This document shows, in pieces, positions 34,601-49,600 of a stretch of DNA of 64,000 nt (positions within the stretch are counted from its first letter, which is position 1; the number at the start of each line of letters is the position of its first letter). The stretch covers positions 4,814,041 through 4,878,040 of the forward strand of contig OY759263.1 in assembly GCA_963662155.1 (NCBI GenBank), written 5' to 3'. Under the pieces are notes generated by a model, which saw only the letters and a list, made by a program, of their open reading frames with translations, was not told the origin of the DNA and did no database searches. This DNA is from Lamellibrachia columna (lineage: Eukaryota > Annelida > Polychaeta > Sabellida > Siboglinidae). The translations under genes and the position numbers were made by a program.

Positions 34601-37600
34601 TAATCCTTCCGGAAGGCCAAAATGGAAAGGAACCTAAGACAATGGACTGTCCACTGGTGGGGTCAATGGGAAGATAACCTGGTGGATAATTACAGCTACC
34701 ATTAATCACTATCTGTGGCTGTAAATATTCAGAGCTGGCATTGCTAATGTTTACTCCCCTAATGAGCTGCCACCCCAACCCATCCCAACAGTGCCAACAG
34801 AACACAAGGGAGTCATTTATCTGCACTGTTTGATTTGTTTCAATGAACAGGTAATCTCTGAAGCCATCAACCTATAGACCAGTTGGCCTTTTCATGCTGT
34901 GCAAATAACAGCTCAGGCATTGACCAGTTGACCTACAGAACACTTTTTCAAAGAACACGTGGTGAAAGTGAACTTTTCAGAGCACTTTTTTCCAATCGCA
35001 TGTTGTGAACTTGTGAAAGTGAATCTAACAATAATAATTATTATTCAAAGAATTACGCATGCATTTGAGTATAAATTTGATTGTGCAATTGACAAATCAA
35101 ATGTTTATGGGTCGCATTCAAATGCAAATTTTAAAGGTATGCATTCAAATGCATTAAAAATTTTATGGAGGCATTCAAATGCTCAACATTCAAATGCGCA
35201 TTCAATTGCATTTGCATTTGTTAACAAGCCTGGATTATGCTGATTACATTTATCGAAAAGAAAACCATTTTTTTAAACAAGGTTAATTAATGAAGAAAAT
35301 TTACAATTATTTATCAATACATTAGCTCATACAAAATGGGAAGGAATATTAACCAACAACGATATTAACGTCAGCTACAGTAAGTTTATTGAAACAAATA
35401 TTTACGATGCTTGTTTTCCTATTAGAACCTGGCCAGTCGACACAGAGCAAACAAGTAATATGTCAGAGGGCAGCACCGTGCAACGCAATCACCAAACTTC
35501 CCCCTAGTGGCGCCACTCACCATTTCACTACTGCCACATACATTTTAATGTTAATGTGCAGATTCTGCACATCTCTATTTCATTTGGTAAATTCATTGTG
35601 AAGAAATCTATTTCAGTTGCATACAATTGTGAAGTGTGGAGGGGGAAATGTGTCTAGAAACACAATAACGTTCGTTTTTGTTTGAAACTGCGTTACCGGG
35701 TACATATAATTAATACTCAAGTGCAAAATAAATGTCATAAGCAACAATGACGTTGCCCAGCCAACCAATCCTTTATGCCACTCTGCAACTGTCCATTTTT
35801 AATAAAGTTGTGGCAGTGGTGGTCAAAGAGAAAAGTAATTGGGTTTTATTTTGTGTAATTAGACCCAGCCCTGATTTCATGAAGCTTTGTGATGTGACTG
35901 TTGAAAATGAGCATGTCCTAATTATGCAGTGTTTTACATTGATAGAGGCCAGTATTGGTTCATCATAAAACCCTACTGCATGTAAACCAGAATAAACTGA
36001 ACGAAGATTACATTGGATTATAAAGTGAAAGCAAAGAGCACCTTACTTAAGAAGTATTTTTTTCAACACATAGTGAAAATTTCAAGGAAAAGGAACCCTC
36101 CAACAACTGGATGTAGAAGACCATCAAAGAAGCGGCAGCAACTGAACATGCTTGGATGTCTCGGCCTGCAGTCTGTGCGTTCAGGAAACAAACTATGGTG
36201 AATGTTCACACAGACTGAAAAATCAATGGTGGATGACATAATACAAAATGATAAGAAATTTCATGATGATGACCATGCTACCAGACGACAGGTGTGAGAT
36301 AAAAATATTTACCTCATTAAATATTCACCCTGGGGTGAGGATTTCACTATGACATTTTCCTTGCCTCTATGAACCCCCCTCAAAAAATTACTGGGTATGT
36401 GTTCTTAGTGGGCTTAGGTAATTTTCCTTTGTTATACCATGTAGAAAAATATATGCAAATTTGGAACTTAAGATATGTACTTGAGATAACTCCTACCTTA
36501 ATCATCTCATTATTTCTTCATTCAATTATTATCACTAACATCAATGGGACTTTGATGTTGCTAATTGCAATTGTTAATTAATACAAATGGTTAATTAATA
36601 AAATAAATTGGTGGTACGAAGGAGGTACAAATTTGACAGAAGGGATGAACATTCCATTACGAAATCCACCCCGGGGGTGAATATTTCATAGGGGTGAATA
36701 TTTCATATCACACCGGCACCCGACATAGCCTCCCCCAGCATTGACTCACCATATGCCTGGGCAATGAGGACCTTGCTACTGAGCAGGGCGTGTTTGTTGG
36801 TGGCATCCTGGGACTCCATCAAGGCCTTCTCGCCATACTCCAGCACCTCTGTGAACTGCTCCATCTCCATGTAGCAGCGGCCAATGTCGTGACACAGCCA
36901 CGCACGCTCCTCAGCGTCATCAATGATGTCCAGCTTCAGAATCCACCTGTATCAACCAATCGGGTGTAACTGTGTGTCACTGCAATGTTGCAGTTAATTT
37001 TAAAGGGAAACAAAAGTCATGGTTTTGGGTCTATGCATCCATAAGAGTTACTAAAACATAACCATTTGTAACTACAATTAAGAACATCAAGCCAGCAATT
37101 TACTACGAAAACATTACTGAACACACATCATCTTAATTTCATGGGCCGTGCCATACTGTTAGATAACCCTACGTCATGAATGTGGTATTCTGGCAATATT
37201 TGCTCGCCAGATGAAAATATATTTGTATACACATATTTCTATACTTGCCAACAGGATATGGCCATGCTATTTACATCCAAACTCAACGTTAGTAGCATAT
37301 TTTGGCCTTTGCTTACTAAACTAGTCCTCTTTCTTTCTGAACGTTTGTTTGAGACTTTGCGTTGGTTCTGTGTATGCCGGCCTCACTTAATACGTCATGT
37401 AGTCTAGGTTACCCTGATTTCATAGAATTGCGCATGCGCTTATCAGTCGCTTATTGGGTCAATTTTCTATATAGAATTGTGACCCCGGGTAATTATTTTA
37501 TAGCAATATGCCCATTGAATTGTGACCCCCGCTGTGGAATTGTGATCCCATCCAAAAAACTATGTTAACAGTTATTATCTAATTATACCCATTTATGCAT

Positions 37601-40600
37601 TAGGTAGTTCGATATATGCTGCTGATCAACCTAAATAAACTCCAGGGCCCGAGGTTATAAACTGTACTCAAACTCAAGCTCAAGTCTGTGCTCAAGTCTG
37701 AGATTTCATGCTCACCAGAGTTTTCGTGCTCAACAGAGGTTTTAAAATGTCTTGAGTACGTACTCAGCTGAATACAAAACGCAGTTTTTTTAAATGCACA
37801 AGCGGCCAAAAGGAACTTTCTTTTTGAAGAAGATAACAAAGATACTTCTATATATAAACAGTGGTGGATGAAAAATTTCGGCTGCAAGCTCTCTCTTGTG
37901 ATAAAAAGTGCCGGAGAAAAATAAACCCTTTGCCAATATGATGCTGTGTGGAAAGCTGGGCACACGGTGAACGCTTGAACAGATACTGCATGAGACAAGT
38001 CTCAAGATAAAACTGTCGAAAAATAGTAAAAATTAACACCACACACATTGTATTCAGTAGTGCAGACACTGTCACTGATACTGACTGTATAATCACACGT
38101 GACATCATCATCGACATGGTCATCCATGCTAGTTGCAAATACACATCGCATGGTGGTGGCATTCATACTTGTATTACGTTATCTATAACAAATCAACTGA
38201 GACAGAGACTTTCCTATCCATACGCCATGGCCTGGGCATGACTATGCCTGGCAACAGTAAACACAAGTTATTTATTGAAATAATGTTTTTGAATCATGGC
38301 ATACTTAAATAGCATGTAAACTTATAGACTAAGGTAAAGGTTCAAATTTAAACGTCAGGCTAATCCTGAGGCTTAAGCCAGGCTAAGGCTAAGCCCTATA
38401 CTAAGCGATTTGAAATCAGCAACCTTATTATGTTTACCATGTTCATTTATGGCGTGATAACTAGAACTTCTGGAAATGTACCTAGAAACATGACAAGTTG
38501 TACTTTTCATTGAAAAATATACATTAAAAAAATATATTATAGTTATGTTTTTTAATAAAAAAAAATAATTACATTACCTAAAAACGTAGTATATTATAAT
38601 GTTTGATATTGACATTTCATTAGAATGTCCATTGCTTACATAATCTATAAATGTGTGTAACAATACACACATACTGGAAAGAGAAGCAAAAAAAATACTC
38701 CTTTTCGATCATATTGTACCTAATTATACACTTGTCAGTTAAGGCGGAACCATACGTCAGAGTCATTTAGAAAACTCTGTGTCGTACACAGTAATGTATT
38801 CAGATTGTTGTGCAGTTAAACCAGAAACTGCAGTGTTAGTCATGTGATATATCAAATTAACGCTAAGAAATAGCTGCTTCTGACGGTGTGAATAACTAAT
38901 TTTTTTGCCCCTTATTGTTGGTTTTGATGTGGGGTGTCACATGTTTATATCATGGGGATTACCCACTATTATAGTTTTTTAATTTATATGGGTGTAATAT
39001 TCCAGAATAAAGTGACTGAATTTAATGCATGATATGCTAAAATGGATTTCACTGAATAGCATAGATAAGTTTGTATTACTCCTTAATAATTAATATTTTT
39101 ATAGATAATAAAACAAATACAGTACTAATACAATCTCAAACAGTCATGTGTAAATTCAAAGAGTAAACTATGTTATCATTGATTTACAGTGGTAATTCTT
39201 AATAATTATTATTATGATGGGAGTGCCAAAGTGAATAAATGTTTTTGCACTTTTAATGTGCACACTATTTACTACATGGAATCGTTACATTTATTATTTT
39301 ATTTATCATAATTTCAGTTATATTTGTAATAAGTTACTGCACAAGACAATGTATGCTGCATGTGTTACTATTAGTATTATATTACATTACACTACCACCT
39401 TGCTGGGTTTAGGCTCATAAGGCAAACAGTTATGTTATGCTGTCATACTATTTTATTGAGACAATAACCATACCGGTCAGCTGTTCAACATGTCCAAACC
39501 CCAGTTATGTGTGGCATGCCTCGTAATCATTGTATAGCTATCTTCGTGAGTACATTATATTCCAATCACACACTATTCCCAAAGTATGTTGTTCTTCTTT
39601 GTTTTAGGATAGTTGTGATATCTTTTTTTCTGGAATTATTTGGAAAATATGCATTTACTATCAATTATTGAAAAGGTGTAAACTCTATATAATGTAATGT
39701 AATGTAATGAGGCTAGAACAGCATTATGTTTAATATCACTAATCTACATTTTTACTCTTTATGGTAACCTAAATATAGACATATGGAAGGTTTTTCTTAC
39801 ATATTTTTCCTAGTGTTCAATTTGAACAATCTCTAAAAACCTCAACAACACTAGTGTTAAATTATCCATGGTATGTTTATTGCATATTTTATATGTATAT
39901 TCTACTTCCAAAGGGCACCCACTGTGTGAAGTCCTACCCCCTGCCTTGGCCTGGGATAGCAATGTTTATATTTCATATACAGACATCCTTGGCCTTGGGC
40001 TGTATGAATAATATAAATATGGCATGGTATGTAAGCTTAATCCAGTTGATATAATATTTATATTAACTATATTATGTTCTAAAGACATAACTATATATTA
40101 TTTGCTATATTCCAATACCCTCAACTGAAAACTGGCAAAATGCTTTGATAACTTTAAAAAAATTAATACCTATTTGTATGTATCGAGGATAACAAGAGCA
40201 GAGAAAAGGAGAAGACTGTGGATCAGAAGAAGAAAGATGACAGGAGGCAGAGTATGCAACAAAAGAAAGGTAAGCAGGTGAGTGGAGAGGGAGTGCCAGG
40301 TGGTAAGACAGTAGAGGCTGATGATAGAAGAGAAAGGGGGCATAGTGTGCGACAAGAAAGGAACTTTGCTGATGTAGTATCACAGGGAAAGACGAGGAAA
40401 GCCCGGATATTCATGGGGGATTCTATCATTAGGAAAGTGGATAAAATTGTAAACAGAGGAGATGACATCATGGTATGCCTACCAGGGGCAAAAATAGAGA
40501 ATGTAGCAGAGAAGGTAGGACAGGTCATGGGTGTTGGCAAGGGAGGTGCTGTTCTTGTGCATGTGGGAACGAACAATGCCAAGAAGGAGGGAACGTCGGC

Positions 40601-43600
40601 CATCGTTGGTAAGAACAGGACACTTAAAGAGGCACGAATTGGACAGACTCTATTGTCGGGGATATTACCAGTAATGGGAGGCAGAGGTGAGGAGTATAGG
40701 AACTGTAGGAGGATGGCGATCAACACACAAGTATAGAACGTATGTATGGAGGAGGGAGTAGGCTTCGTAGACATGTGGTTAAACTTTGTGGGAAGAGATG
40801 ACTTTTTCATGAGAGATTGACTTCATTTGACAGGGAAGTGTGCTGCAGTTCTTGGGTGTGAGTTTGTCAGAGTTGTCGACGAGGGTACAGGTACCATAAA
40901 TTATTTAAACTAGATGCGCAGGGGGAACTGACAGAGAAAACTCAAAGGAGGACTACCCGCTACTACAAATACACATCCAACTAAATGTTCACCAATAATT
41001 TCAGACAATGAACTTAAATGTGTATGCTTAAATGCCAGGAGCATAGTAAATAAAAAAAGTGAGTTAGACATTATGGTAGCAGATATTGATCCTGAATGAA
41101 TAACTTTATTTGGCTACACATACATTTTAAGATACTTACAATATGATTTGAGTCACAGATTATACAAATAGTGGATCAACCAAGGAGATCCTCTAGAAAC
41201 CCCGCGGGACTTATGACGAAGACCACCCAGAAATAAATCAACATAATTATTTTGTTTCCTTAGGCTTAAGCCAAAAACATATCTAAGCAACATTATTGTA
41301 AGTGAAATACAATATAATGTAAAAAAATAAAAAATTGCTTAAATATGTAAATACAAATTATAATTACAATTTTATGAACAAATACTACACTAATAACCTA
41401 ACTAATTATTGCACATGAATACATTACAATGTGAACATGAACACATTAAGTAATGCAGGAACCATGAATACATTAAATACTACACGAACATCAATTCATG
41501 GTTTTTTCTGCCATGTTAAAATAACGGTAGATGTAAAGTATATGTTATACAAATTGAGTCTCAAAAATGTTGCTTAAATATCAACATATAATTTGTACTT
41601 TGAATTATATGAACAAATAATACACTAACTACACAATTGTCATATATTCATTAAATGTGAGCATGAATACATTAAGTAATACATGATCCTGACTACATTA
41701 AATATTACATAAACACGAAACACATGGTCTTCTCCACCATGTGAAAATAAATGCTGTACAAATACAAAGTTTCTTATTTGTAGTGTTTACTGTAAAGTCA
41801 TTGATATTTAGAGTGTAACAATTCTTTCAGTTTATTTTTAAATTGGTTAATGGACACAAGCTGTTTTAATTTACTAGGTAATGCATTCCAGAATACTGGT
41901 CCTGAATAGTTTATTGTACATTTCCTGCTGTTTGTTCTTATGTTTTGGATATAATAGCTATTTTGGTTTCTTAGATTATGTTTGTGGATATTTTGTATTC
42001 TCGTAAGCATTGATGACGTAGAATCTGGGAGTTTGTTATTTGCTGCTTTATACATAAAAATACCTAGTTGATGTTTATATAGATCATCCAATTTTAATAG
42101 TTTTAACTTTGAGAATAGAGGATCAGTGTGTGCGATGTAATGAGAATTTGTGATTATCCTAATAGCTTTCTTCTGTAGTATTCTTAGTCTGTTTAAGTTT
42201 GTACAATATGAATTTTCCCACAATAGAGTGCAATATTGTAAATGTGATAAGATCTATGAACAATAAATAGTTCTCATTATATACATAGGGAGAAAATGTT
42301 TTAATTTGTTAAGCATTCAAACATTCCGTGCTACTTGTTTTGATAGGTTGTCAATATGTGTTGTCCAACTTAAGTGCTCATCTATAAATATCCCTAGGAA
42401 TTTGGTGAATTTGACATGCTTTATTTTGTTTCCATCTACTTGTATTAAGGCACTGTTGATATTGTATTTTGTTCCTTTTGGTGTGAATATAATAAAATTT
42501 GACTTTTTGGTGTTTAGGGAAAGTTTGTTGGTATGGAACCATGTTGAGATTTTGAGATTCTATGTTTACCTCTTCGATGAGGGTGTTGAAGCATGTATGA
42601 GCATGAAAGATACTTGTGTCATCTGCAAACACTATAGTATTTAGGATATCTGTTACATTTTCAATATCATTTATATATAAAATAAAGAGTAATGGGCCTA
42701 ATATAGATCCTTGTGGAACTTCACATGTAATTGTCATATATTTTGAGTCTGCTTTGTTATACGATACATACTGTCTTCTGTTATTAAGATAGCTTTTAAA
42801 CCAGTTTTAAACCAGTTGCAGTTAGCAAGATCCTCATGTAATAGGCATCACAGAATCATGGGCAAATAAAGATATAGTAGATGCTGAGTTAGCACTGACA
42901 GGCTATGTAATGCTTAGGAAGGATAGACGAGAAAGAAGGGGAGGTGGAGTAATTTTATATATTAAAGAATCTATCCAAGCATATGAAATAACACTGAAAA
43001 GTGAAGCAGATTGTGAGGAAGCAATTTGGTGTAACATAGTTACCAGGAACTCAACATTAACAATAGGAGTAGTTTATTGTAGTCCGAACATAGTACAAGA
43101 GGAAGATGTAAAATTACAAAAGGTGATAAGGTAGGTGAGCAAGGGGGAATGTGTTATAATGGGTGATTTTAACCATGGCCATATACAATGGGAATCATTA
43201 GAGAGTGCTGGAGGTGACGACCATCAGTTTCTACTTTTAACACAGGATTGTTTCCTTACTCAACATGTCTTGGAACCAACTAGAGGTGGGAATGTGTTAG
43301 ATTTAATTTTGTCTTCTCAAAATGAAATAGTTAAGGTACATGAACCTTTGGGTTCAAGTGACCATAACCAAATCCATTTTAATATAAAAGTAAAAACAGG
43401 GAATACATATAAAAAACAATGGAGGAGGAACTTCAACAAAGGCAAATATAAAGAGATGAGAACATATCTATTATGTTTAAAAATAGAATTGACAGATATA
43501 TGATAAGGGCGGGCTACACATAGATGATAAAATTGCTGGACTCTCGATAAGCCAATGGCTTCCTTGTCCACTTGCCATCTGGAACTTGTTGTTTTGCATG

Positions 43601-46600
43601 GCAATCTTGTTAAGCCAGAAAATTACAGACCACTGAGACCAGTGAGTTTAACATCATGTATGTAAATTATTCGAAACATTAATTAGAGACCACATGGTGG
43701 AATTCCTTGTAAAACATAAATTAATAAATACATCTCATCATGGGTTCCTAAAAGCAAGGTCATGTCTAATCAATCTCTTATGTTTTTTGGAAGAAATTAC
43801 AAAGTGGGTAGATGACAGGTCACCAGTGAGTGTTTTTCAGAAAGCTTTCGATAAAGTGCCACATCAAAGACTGTTACTTAAACAAAAAGCCCATAGCATA
43901 GGTAATGATGTAGTCACCTGGAGAGAAAAGTGGCTTACACACAGGAGACAGAGAGTAATAGTAGCTGGTGAGATTTCAAACTGGAAATCTGTTTTGAGTG
44001 GGGTACCACAGGGATCAGTATTAGGCCCTTATAATGTTATTAATATATATAAATGATTTGGAAGATGACATATCTAGCAAAGTACTCAAATTTGCAGATG
44101 ACACAAAAGTATTTAGAAAGGTTACTAATGATACAAATAAACAAAGTTTACAGAATGATCTAGATAACTTAGTTGAATTGTCAGAAAAATGGCAAATGTT
44201 ATTAAATTTTGGGAAGTGTAAATGCATACACATAGGACATGGAAACATGGACGAAGAATATAAAATGGGGGATGCTGTACTAGGTAGAACCACACAAGAA
44301 AAGAACTTAGGAGTAACATTTAGTGCTGACATGAAACTTTCAGGGCAATGTGGGATTGCTGCTTCGAAAGGAAATAAAATGCTAGGGCTAATTGGGAGAA
44401 CTATCACGTATTAGGAGAAACAGCTAACTGTACCCCTGTACAAAGCAATAGTTAGACCACATTTGGAATATTGTATACAAGCATGGAGGCCGTATCGTAA
44501 GAAGGACATAGACATGCTAGAAAGAATACAATGAAGAGCAACTAAAATGATTCCAGAATTGAGATACCTTAGTTATGAAAGCCGCTTATTACAATGTGGT
44601 TTGACAACACTAAAAACCAGGAGACTAAGAGGAGACCAAATAGAAGTGTTTAAAATAGTGAATGGTTATGAGGATGTTGATAGGAATATGTTCTTCAAAC
44701 TTAAAGAAGGCAGTAGAACCAGGACACAAAGCAGCATTAGTTAAGGAACAGTGTAGGTTGGACATGAGAAAGTACTCTTTCTCACAGAGGGTGATAAATG
44801 AATGGAACAAACTGCCAAATGATTGTATTAATGCTAGTAGTGTGAATATGTTTAAAAATAGAATTGACAGATATTTGATAAGGGCGGGCTATGCATAGAT
44901 GATAAAATTGTTGGACTCTCGATTAGCCAATGGCTTCCTTGTCCACTTGCCATCTGGAACTTGTTTTTTTGGAATGGCAATCTTGTTAAATATTTACAGT
45001 GACAAAACGAAGTGGCTGTATTGACAGCTCAAAGAATAATTTTATTTTGCAGCACACATAGACTTCGCAATATTTTGTACTGGTATGGCTAAATGTCCAG
45101 TATGGCATGTTATAAGTCGTCCAGCTAAACCACTTTTAGCGTTTTGTGTGAATTGCGACTCTGCAGTTAAACTAGAATTTTGTCTTCCGGCGGCAGCCGT
45201 AAATGAATGATCCCCATCGCCGAAAAAGCTGCCACCAAAAGTAAACTATCATTTGTTTTGCAGTGTCTGTTACTGCTGTGGTTACATTTGGCAAATGTTC
45301 GCTAAATAGTGCAGTTTGAGGCATAAAACGAAATCTTTCACAAATGTTGTATTCCATCAGTTCTTCATACTGATAAAACTCGGAAGTAGGCAGCCTGCCG
45401 CTCAAATCGGACAGTGTATATTTTCGAAACGGAGAAACTTTAAACAGCTTCAATAAATTTATGTGTGAGCTGCCAGTTTTATTTATGCTTGAGCATGGCG
45501 TTGAGCGTACTCAGGATTTCTGCATTTTGTTCTAAAAGCTGAGTGCGGTTTCGTGCTTAAGTACGGTTTATAACCTTGGGCCCTTGCAACTTGTTATATG
45601 CACATACATCGTTTTTACTAATTTTTTATTTAGTTTTGGTGAAATCGTTGGACAAACTATTACATTATTTTTGACCAGATTTGAGGGGCAAGTGTGTAAC
45701 CTGCTGTGGACTCCACCGCTCAATCACGACTGAGGCAGCTACATCGCGGCTCAGTAAATTCTGTCAACTACCATGAGGATACGATTGAAGGGATGAATAA
45801 AAACAGATAACACAAAAATACACACTTTGTGACAATAGGAATAAAACATGACATGTGACTAAAACTTTCATAGCATAAGTGACTAATTTGTTTAGGAAAA
45901 TGTTAGTGGAATTAAGTCAGTTTTTTAGTTATTATTATCTCGAAGCAAGAACACTAGCAAGTCACAGCAAGAACACTAGCAAGTCACACGTTTTGATAAA
46001 GAAGACACCTACTGTTGAACAGCGCTCTTGTAGTCATGTTGGCAGATGTATATCCTGCTGAGGTTTTCCAGCGCCCGTAACTGACACGCCTTCACGTCAC
46101 TGGCAACACATCAATGGTCAACATCAATTATACACAGGTGGGAAAAACAAGTTGCATTTTTACATTAATGTATTTTGATTACTATAAGATGATGGAATGT
46201 ACTACAATTATATTTCTTGGCCATTATTTGTAGTACCCGGGGTACACAACTGTTTTCATCTTGTATATGCATAATGTATTTATGATGTATACATAATGTA
46301 TTGCATTTTACTATTTGGCTTATTATATGCTTGTATACAAACATACATTTGACTTTGCTGTCTTCAGGAAACGAGCCACGGTTCCATGTCATTAACTCTT
46401 ATGTAGGTAGCTTTGTCACGCATAAACATACTTACTATGCGCTATGAGAAAACAATTCTTGTCACATTGCAGTAGCAAATGCAGCCAATTGTTATTTGTA
46501 CATACATATAACAGCTGGTATTAGTGCTAAGTTTAGCCTTCATGTACATATATATAACAGCTGGTATTAGTGCTAAGTTTAACCTTCATGTACATACATA

Positions 46601-49600
46601 TAACAGCTGGTATTAGTGCTAAGTTTAGCCTTCATGTGGCTATTGATTGCAACTATGTTGTTGCTAGATATTAGAATTAAATTTAATTGGTTTCATCCTC
46701 CATTGGCCAATTTTTCATAGGGTTACATTTTTATGTCACACGTAATAATAAAGTGCATGTTTATCGTCTTATTCCATGTGGAAGTTTCTTTCAGGGACAA
46801 AACCCTGTTGTCGATGTGTAAATATTAACACACCAATGTTAGTTGTATTAAAATTTTAAGATGACTACAACCGCTTCATATTCTGGGATTGTGGGGCCTT
46901 CAAAACTCTAGCAGGACCTGCAACATTTTCAAGTTACAGACCTGGTTGGTTTTTGACATGTGTAACTTTATGTTGTACACTAATCACAATAATCTAGTGA
47001 CACCTTTAGTGCCTAGTTATTAGTGCATGTATTTAGATTGAGTAAGACTGAAAATAAAATCAATGATTAATACTATCATGTAACCATGGAGGGGTGTTGT
47101 GTTATACCACGGAGTGTTGTGTCATACCATGGAGCGGGTATTGTGTAATGCCATGAACGGGGTGTTGTGCTATACCATGGTGGGGGTGCTGTGTCACACC
47201 ATGGAGGGGGTGTTGTGTTATACCACAGAGAGGTGTTGTGCTATGCCATAAAGGGGGTGTTGTTTTATAATATGGACGGGGTGTTGTGTCATACCATGGA
47301 GGGGGTGTTGTGTCATACTGTGGAGGGGGTGTTGTATTATATCATGGAGGGGTGTTGTGTTACACCACGGAGAGGTGTTGTGTTATACCACGAAGGGGGT
47401 GTTGTGTTATACCACGGAGGGGGTGTTGTGTTATACCATGAAAGGGGTGTTGTGTTACAACCCTGCAACAAACCTCTTGATGGCGAGATCCTTTGACTTG
47501 ATGCAGTGTGTGAGAGCCTTTCTCAATTGATTCACCTCGAAGTAGATGTGACCAATAAGCCCGTGTACGTCAGCATTGAAGGCATCCCTAGACACACCAG
47601 GCCAGTCTCAAAAACATGTTCAATTCAATTCTTTTTTCCGAAATAATTCAATTGGTACTTTCTCCAACGGTTTTTCCAACACATTTAAAAAATAGTTACA
47701 TGAACATTATGAATGCATTTAGTCTATGAATACACACACACACACAGAAAAAACAACCTGGAAAAATGCCCTCCTAGCAAAAACCCAAAATTTCTAAGTT
47801 TTCTATTTAAATTATTATGTACAATCAATTTGAAGCATTCAGAGTGAACAAATTCACACAAAGCCTGTCAGTAACTTCTGTGATGAATACATATCACACC
47901 TCAGTTAATGCACAACTTGAGCAAATGGACTTCCAGAATTGCAGTTATCTAAATGGGAGTGAAAGGATGAAAGCATGTAATACTCTCTCACAAGCATGTA
48001 ATACTCTCTCACAAGCATTTAATACTCTCTCACAAGCATTTAATACTCTCTCACAAGCATTAGCTCAAAGGTAAATACATAGACTCAACTTTTACACCAA
48101 ATTGTTCAAGTCCTTTAATCATTTGTCACACTAAGGTAAGAAAATGGATTTCCTTGGTTGATTTCCATATTTCTAAAACCCAATCTTATTTGCACTGCCT
48201 TATTTACACTGGAACTGTATGTAGCCCATATACAGGTACTTAACTGCAACAATTAACCACAGGCTTCTATTGTGCACAACAGGTCTGTCTTTTGATCATG
48301 GTTTCTTGCCTCAGCAAGTCAACCCTACTAACTGGGCCTAGCTGCTAAACCTGCTATTGTTTCATTGTTTATGTGAGCTGATAAGACTTCTTCTTCCATT
48401 TAAACTCAGAACTCTATGTTAGCCATATATAAATGTGGCTAGAGTATTTTCGAGCCTTGATCACTATTGCGTGGGAGTGGGTGATGTAGTGCTGGTTCGG
48501 GTCCGTGTTGGTCAGAATATGTCGCGTCTGCATAGTTAGGCAATCAATTAGTGCATGGACTATGATATGTAATAATAAGGACTGTATAATTGTTCTAAGT
48601 TGGCATGGTGAGAAGGCACTGTCTAAATCTGTCTACTGACGGTTGGCTAACTAATTCTTGTGTGCTCTTGTTCCGTAGTAGCGCTGGGGAAGAATGAGAA
48701 TTTGTAGGCGTCGACACGAGTGAAAGTCTGGTAGAAGTGACAAGCGCTGCCTCTGGTGCGTGCTGGTGCGGTGGCGAGTGACTTTGTTATAACATCAACC
48801 AGTTTGTGGTTGATGCAGTACAGCATCATCAACTTGGCATCAGCTCGTCTTCTCTCTAGTGACTTCCATTCCAAACTATCAAGCATGTTCCCTACGTTGT
48901 TGTGCCGTTCATTATGAAGTGGGCTGCTTGTCTCTGTCTTTTCGGTGGATGGGTCCCATACTCCACAATAGGCCTTACAAAGATCAGGTAACACTGCGAT
49001 TTAATGGCTTGGGGACAGCTGCTGATGCTGTAAGAAAGCCCTGGTGTTGTTGACCTTCTTTGTTATGCTGTTGATATGGTCATTCTATGTTAATTTCATG
49101 TCGATGGTTACTCCAAGGTACTTGGCGCCAGTGACCTCCTTCAGAGCTTTCCCATGGATCGAATAGCATCTGACTACTTTCTTCTTCCTTCTGTTGGTGA
49201 TTCTGATAGTCTCGCACTTGTCTGGGTTGAACTCCATCAACCAGTCTGCCTCCCATTTCTGCAACCTGTCGATGTCATCTTGTAATTTATCAGCGTCAGC
49301 TGTTGCGTTGATGTCCCGGTACAGGAGGTGACCATCAGCAAATAGACATGCAGTGGAGGATACTTGGCCCGGGAGGTCATTGATGTAGCACAGGAAGAGG
49401 ATGGGCCGAGAACTGTGCCCTGTGGAACGCCTGAGGTGACAGCAGCTGTGAATGACCTTTTGCCTTTGAGGACTACTTCTTGGGTACGGTTACTCAGGAA
49501 GCTTTAGATCCAGTCCAATGTATTTCCTCGCATGCCGTAATGATATAGTTTGGCTGCCAGAGACACTTTATTTAATGCTTTAGAGAAATCCAGCACAGCG

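Larger units (their letters stand above)
33375..35430 (+). mobile_element. LINE endonuclease-region remnant, split by a minisatellite and a hAT element
   Basis: The plus strand encodes [20 protein letters not shown], then [20 protein letters not shown], the endonuclease of an L2/jockey-like LINE. After a 26-bp repeat expansion it reads [20 protein letters not shown]. After the hAT insertion it resumes as [13 protein letters not shown] and [15 protein letters not shown]. Frameshifts are present and the reverse transcriptase is missing. Confidence 0.75.
40185..44990 (+). mobile_element. CR1-like LINE with ORF1 and ORF2, interrupted and rearranged
   Basis: A long CR1-type copy lies in the ODAD4 intron between exons h and i. 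ORF1 (40218-40930) has an SGNH/GDSL esterase domain. ORF2 begins near 40985, is split at 41093 by another LINE (41094-42828), and resumes at 42835. The endonuclease reads to about 43450. The element's own 3' end is then found at about 43475-43610, after which reverse transcriptase resumes and runs to 44898. The same family as 10331-10880. Several stops and frameshifts show that it is dead. Confidence 0.9.
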
